A DNA stretch of 7,844 nucleotides from an uncultured bacterium (lineage in GTDB: Bacteria > Cyanobacteriota > Vampirovibrionia > Gastranaerophilales > Gastranaerophilaceae): contig CAPYQR010000076.1 in assembly GCA_948742005.1 (NCBI GenBank), positions 1 to 7,844 of the forward strand, given 5' to 3'. This document shows positions 7,429 through 7,844 of this stretch, piece after piece (position 1 is the stretch's first letter; each line of letters starts with the position of its first letter). The notes beneath the pieces are model-generated. The model was not told the origin of the DNA. It saw nothing but the letters and a program-made list of their open reading frames with translations, and searched no databases. Position numbers and translations under genes: made by a program.

Positions 7429-7844
7429 AGATAATTACTCCTTTTAATTTCATTCCTTTGTAAGGGGAAATTTTACATTTTGTTTTGAATAACGCAGGAG
7501 CTGCAATCCAGGTTTCATCAAGTGCTGCATTAATCATTTTATCATTGTTAATTTTCAAGATTTTACGCGGGTTAAATGCCATTTTTTCTAAAGTTTTATC
7601 TAAACCAAGAAGCTCATAAGAAAGTGAAAAAGCCGTTTCCAGACCTGTTATTCCGTTTGGAGCATCACAGTAGGGTTTTAGTTTTTCTTCATCGGAATGA
7701 GGAGCATGGTCTGTTGCAATTACATCAATTGTATTATCAAAAAGACCGTCCATAATCGCCCTTTTGTCGCTTTCTTCTCCTAATGGAGGGTTCATTTTGA
7801 AAGTTCCCGTGGAATCAATGTTTTCTTTTGTAAAAGTGAAATAA
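7421..7844 (-). CDS. pyrC: Dihydroorotase, type I (partial, N-terminal part outside window)
   Basis: This is the C-terminal 140 residues of a zinc-dependent amidohydrolase that interconverts carbamoyl aspartate and dihydroorotate. The frame is open to the right edge (last full codon 7841-7843) and ends with TAA at 7421-7423. It covers about a third of the usual 420-430 residues. Recognisable features are GTFKMNPPL (fragment 13-21), the metal/catalytic Asp in IDVIATDHAPHS (D45), PNGITGLET (62-70) and NPRKIL, the standard order of a type I (B. subtilis PyrC/PyrB-associated) dihydroorotase rather than the shorter E. coli type. The zinc-binding HxH motif would be upstream. The ATG at 7795 is internal (the Met of KMNPPL) and not the start. 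Two oddities are a Gly after NPPL where Arg is usual, and an end (KLKGVIICD) about ten residues short of the usual TIVNGKIVY-type strand. It is the most upstream visible gene of the pyr operon. Confidence 0.95.
   Translation of the reverse strand, partial: YFTFTKENIDSTGTFKMNPPLGEESDKRAIMDGLFDNTIDVIATDHAPHSDEEKLKPYCDAPNGITGLETAFSLSYELLGLDKTLEKMAFNPRKILKINNDKMINAALDETWIAAPALFKTKCKISPYKGMKLKGVIICD
7438..7443 (-). promoter_or_regulatory. Shine-Dalgarno for pyrF
   Basis: On the - strand AAGGAG lies 9 bases before GTG 7428 and inside the last codons of pyrC. It decides in favour of the non-ATG start of pyrF, since no ATG is available in frame before the conserved core. Its position within pyrC implies that pyrF is translated from the pyrC message. 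Confidence 0.8.

Noticed and set aside
1..7844. A hidden mobile element, defence system, CRISPR array or RNA gene
   Set aside because: Virtually every base is covered by six recognisable housekeeping or transporter genes, with no repeats, integrase/transposase motifs or structured RNA signature.

Overview
This 7.8 kb window is a gene-dense, low-G+C stretch of a bacterial chromosome (A+T-rich by eye). Six protein-coding genes leave almost no intergenic DNA. All six visible stop codons are TAA, and Trp is encoded by TGG with no in-frame TGA, so the standard bacterial code (table 11) fits. No marker gene fixes the taxon. The composition, tight packing, type I dihydroorotase and clustered pyr genes would suit an uncultured low-G+C, gut-type lineage such as Gastranaerophilales/Vampirovibrionia or a Clostridia-like group. 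That placement is a guess.

Left third, + strand: the 3' portion of a GlcD-type FAD-linked 2-hydroxyacid oxidase enters from the left edge and ends at 980. Its stop codon shares one base with the start codon of a complete NorM-like MATE transporter (980-2383). The two probably belong to one transcription unit whose promoter lies outside the window.

Right two thirds, - strand: a de novo pyrimidine operon is read right to left as pyrC (C-terminal part only), pyrF, carA, carB. Neighbouring genes overlap by 8 bases (pyrC/pyrF) and 11 bases (carA/carB) or are separated by about 30 bases (pyrF/carA). This is the geometry of one polycistronic message with translational coupling. CarA and CarB together make carbamoyl phosphate from glutamine, bicarbonate and ATP. 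PyrC closes carbamoyl aspartate to dihydroorotate, and PyrF decarboxylates OMP to UMP, which is the expected feedback inhibitor acting on the C-terminal domain of CarB. pyrB, pyrD and pyrE are not in the window.

The two units converge, and the coding ends of the MATE gene and carB overlap by 44 bases (2340-2383). No convincing terminator, promoter, riboswitch, tRNA, rRNA, CRISPR, insertion sequence or other mobile element was seen, and there is no gene-free stretch longer than about 30 bases. I found no evidence of an undescribed system. The observations worth a second look are small: the convergent overlap, a His-to-Tyr change beside the CarA nucleophile, and a shortened and slightly divergent PyrC C-terminus.
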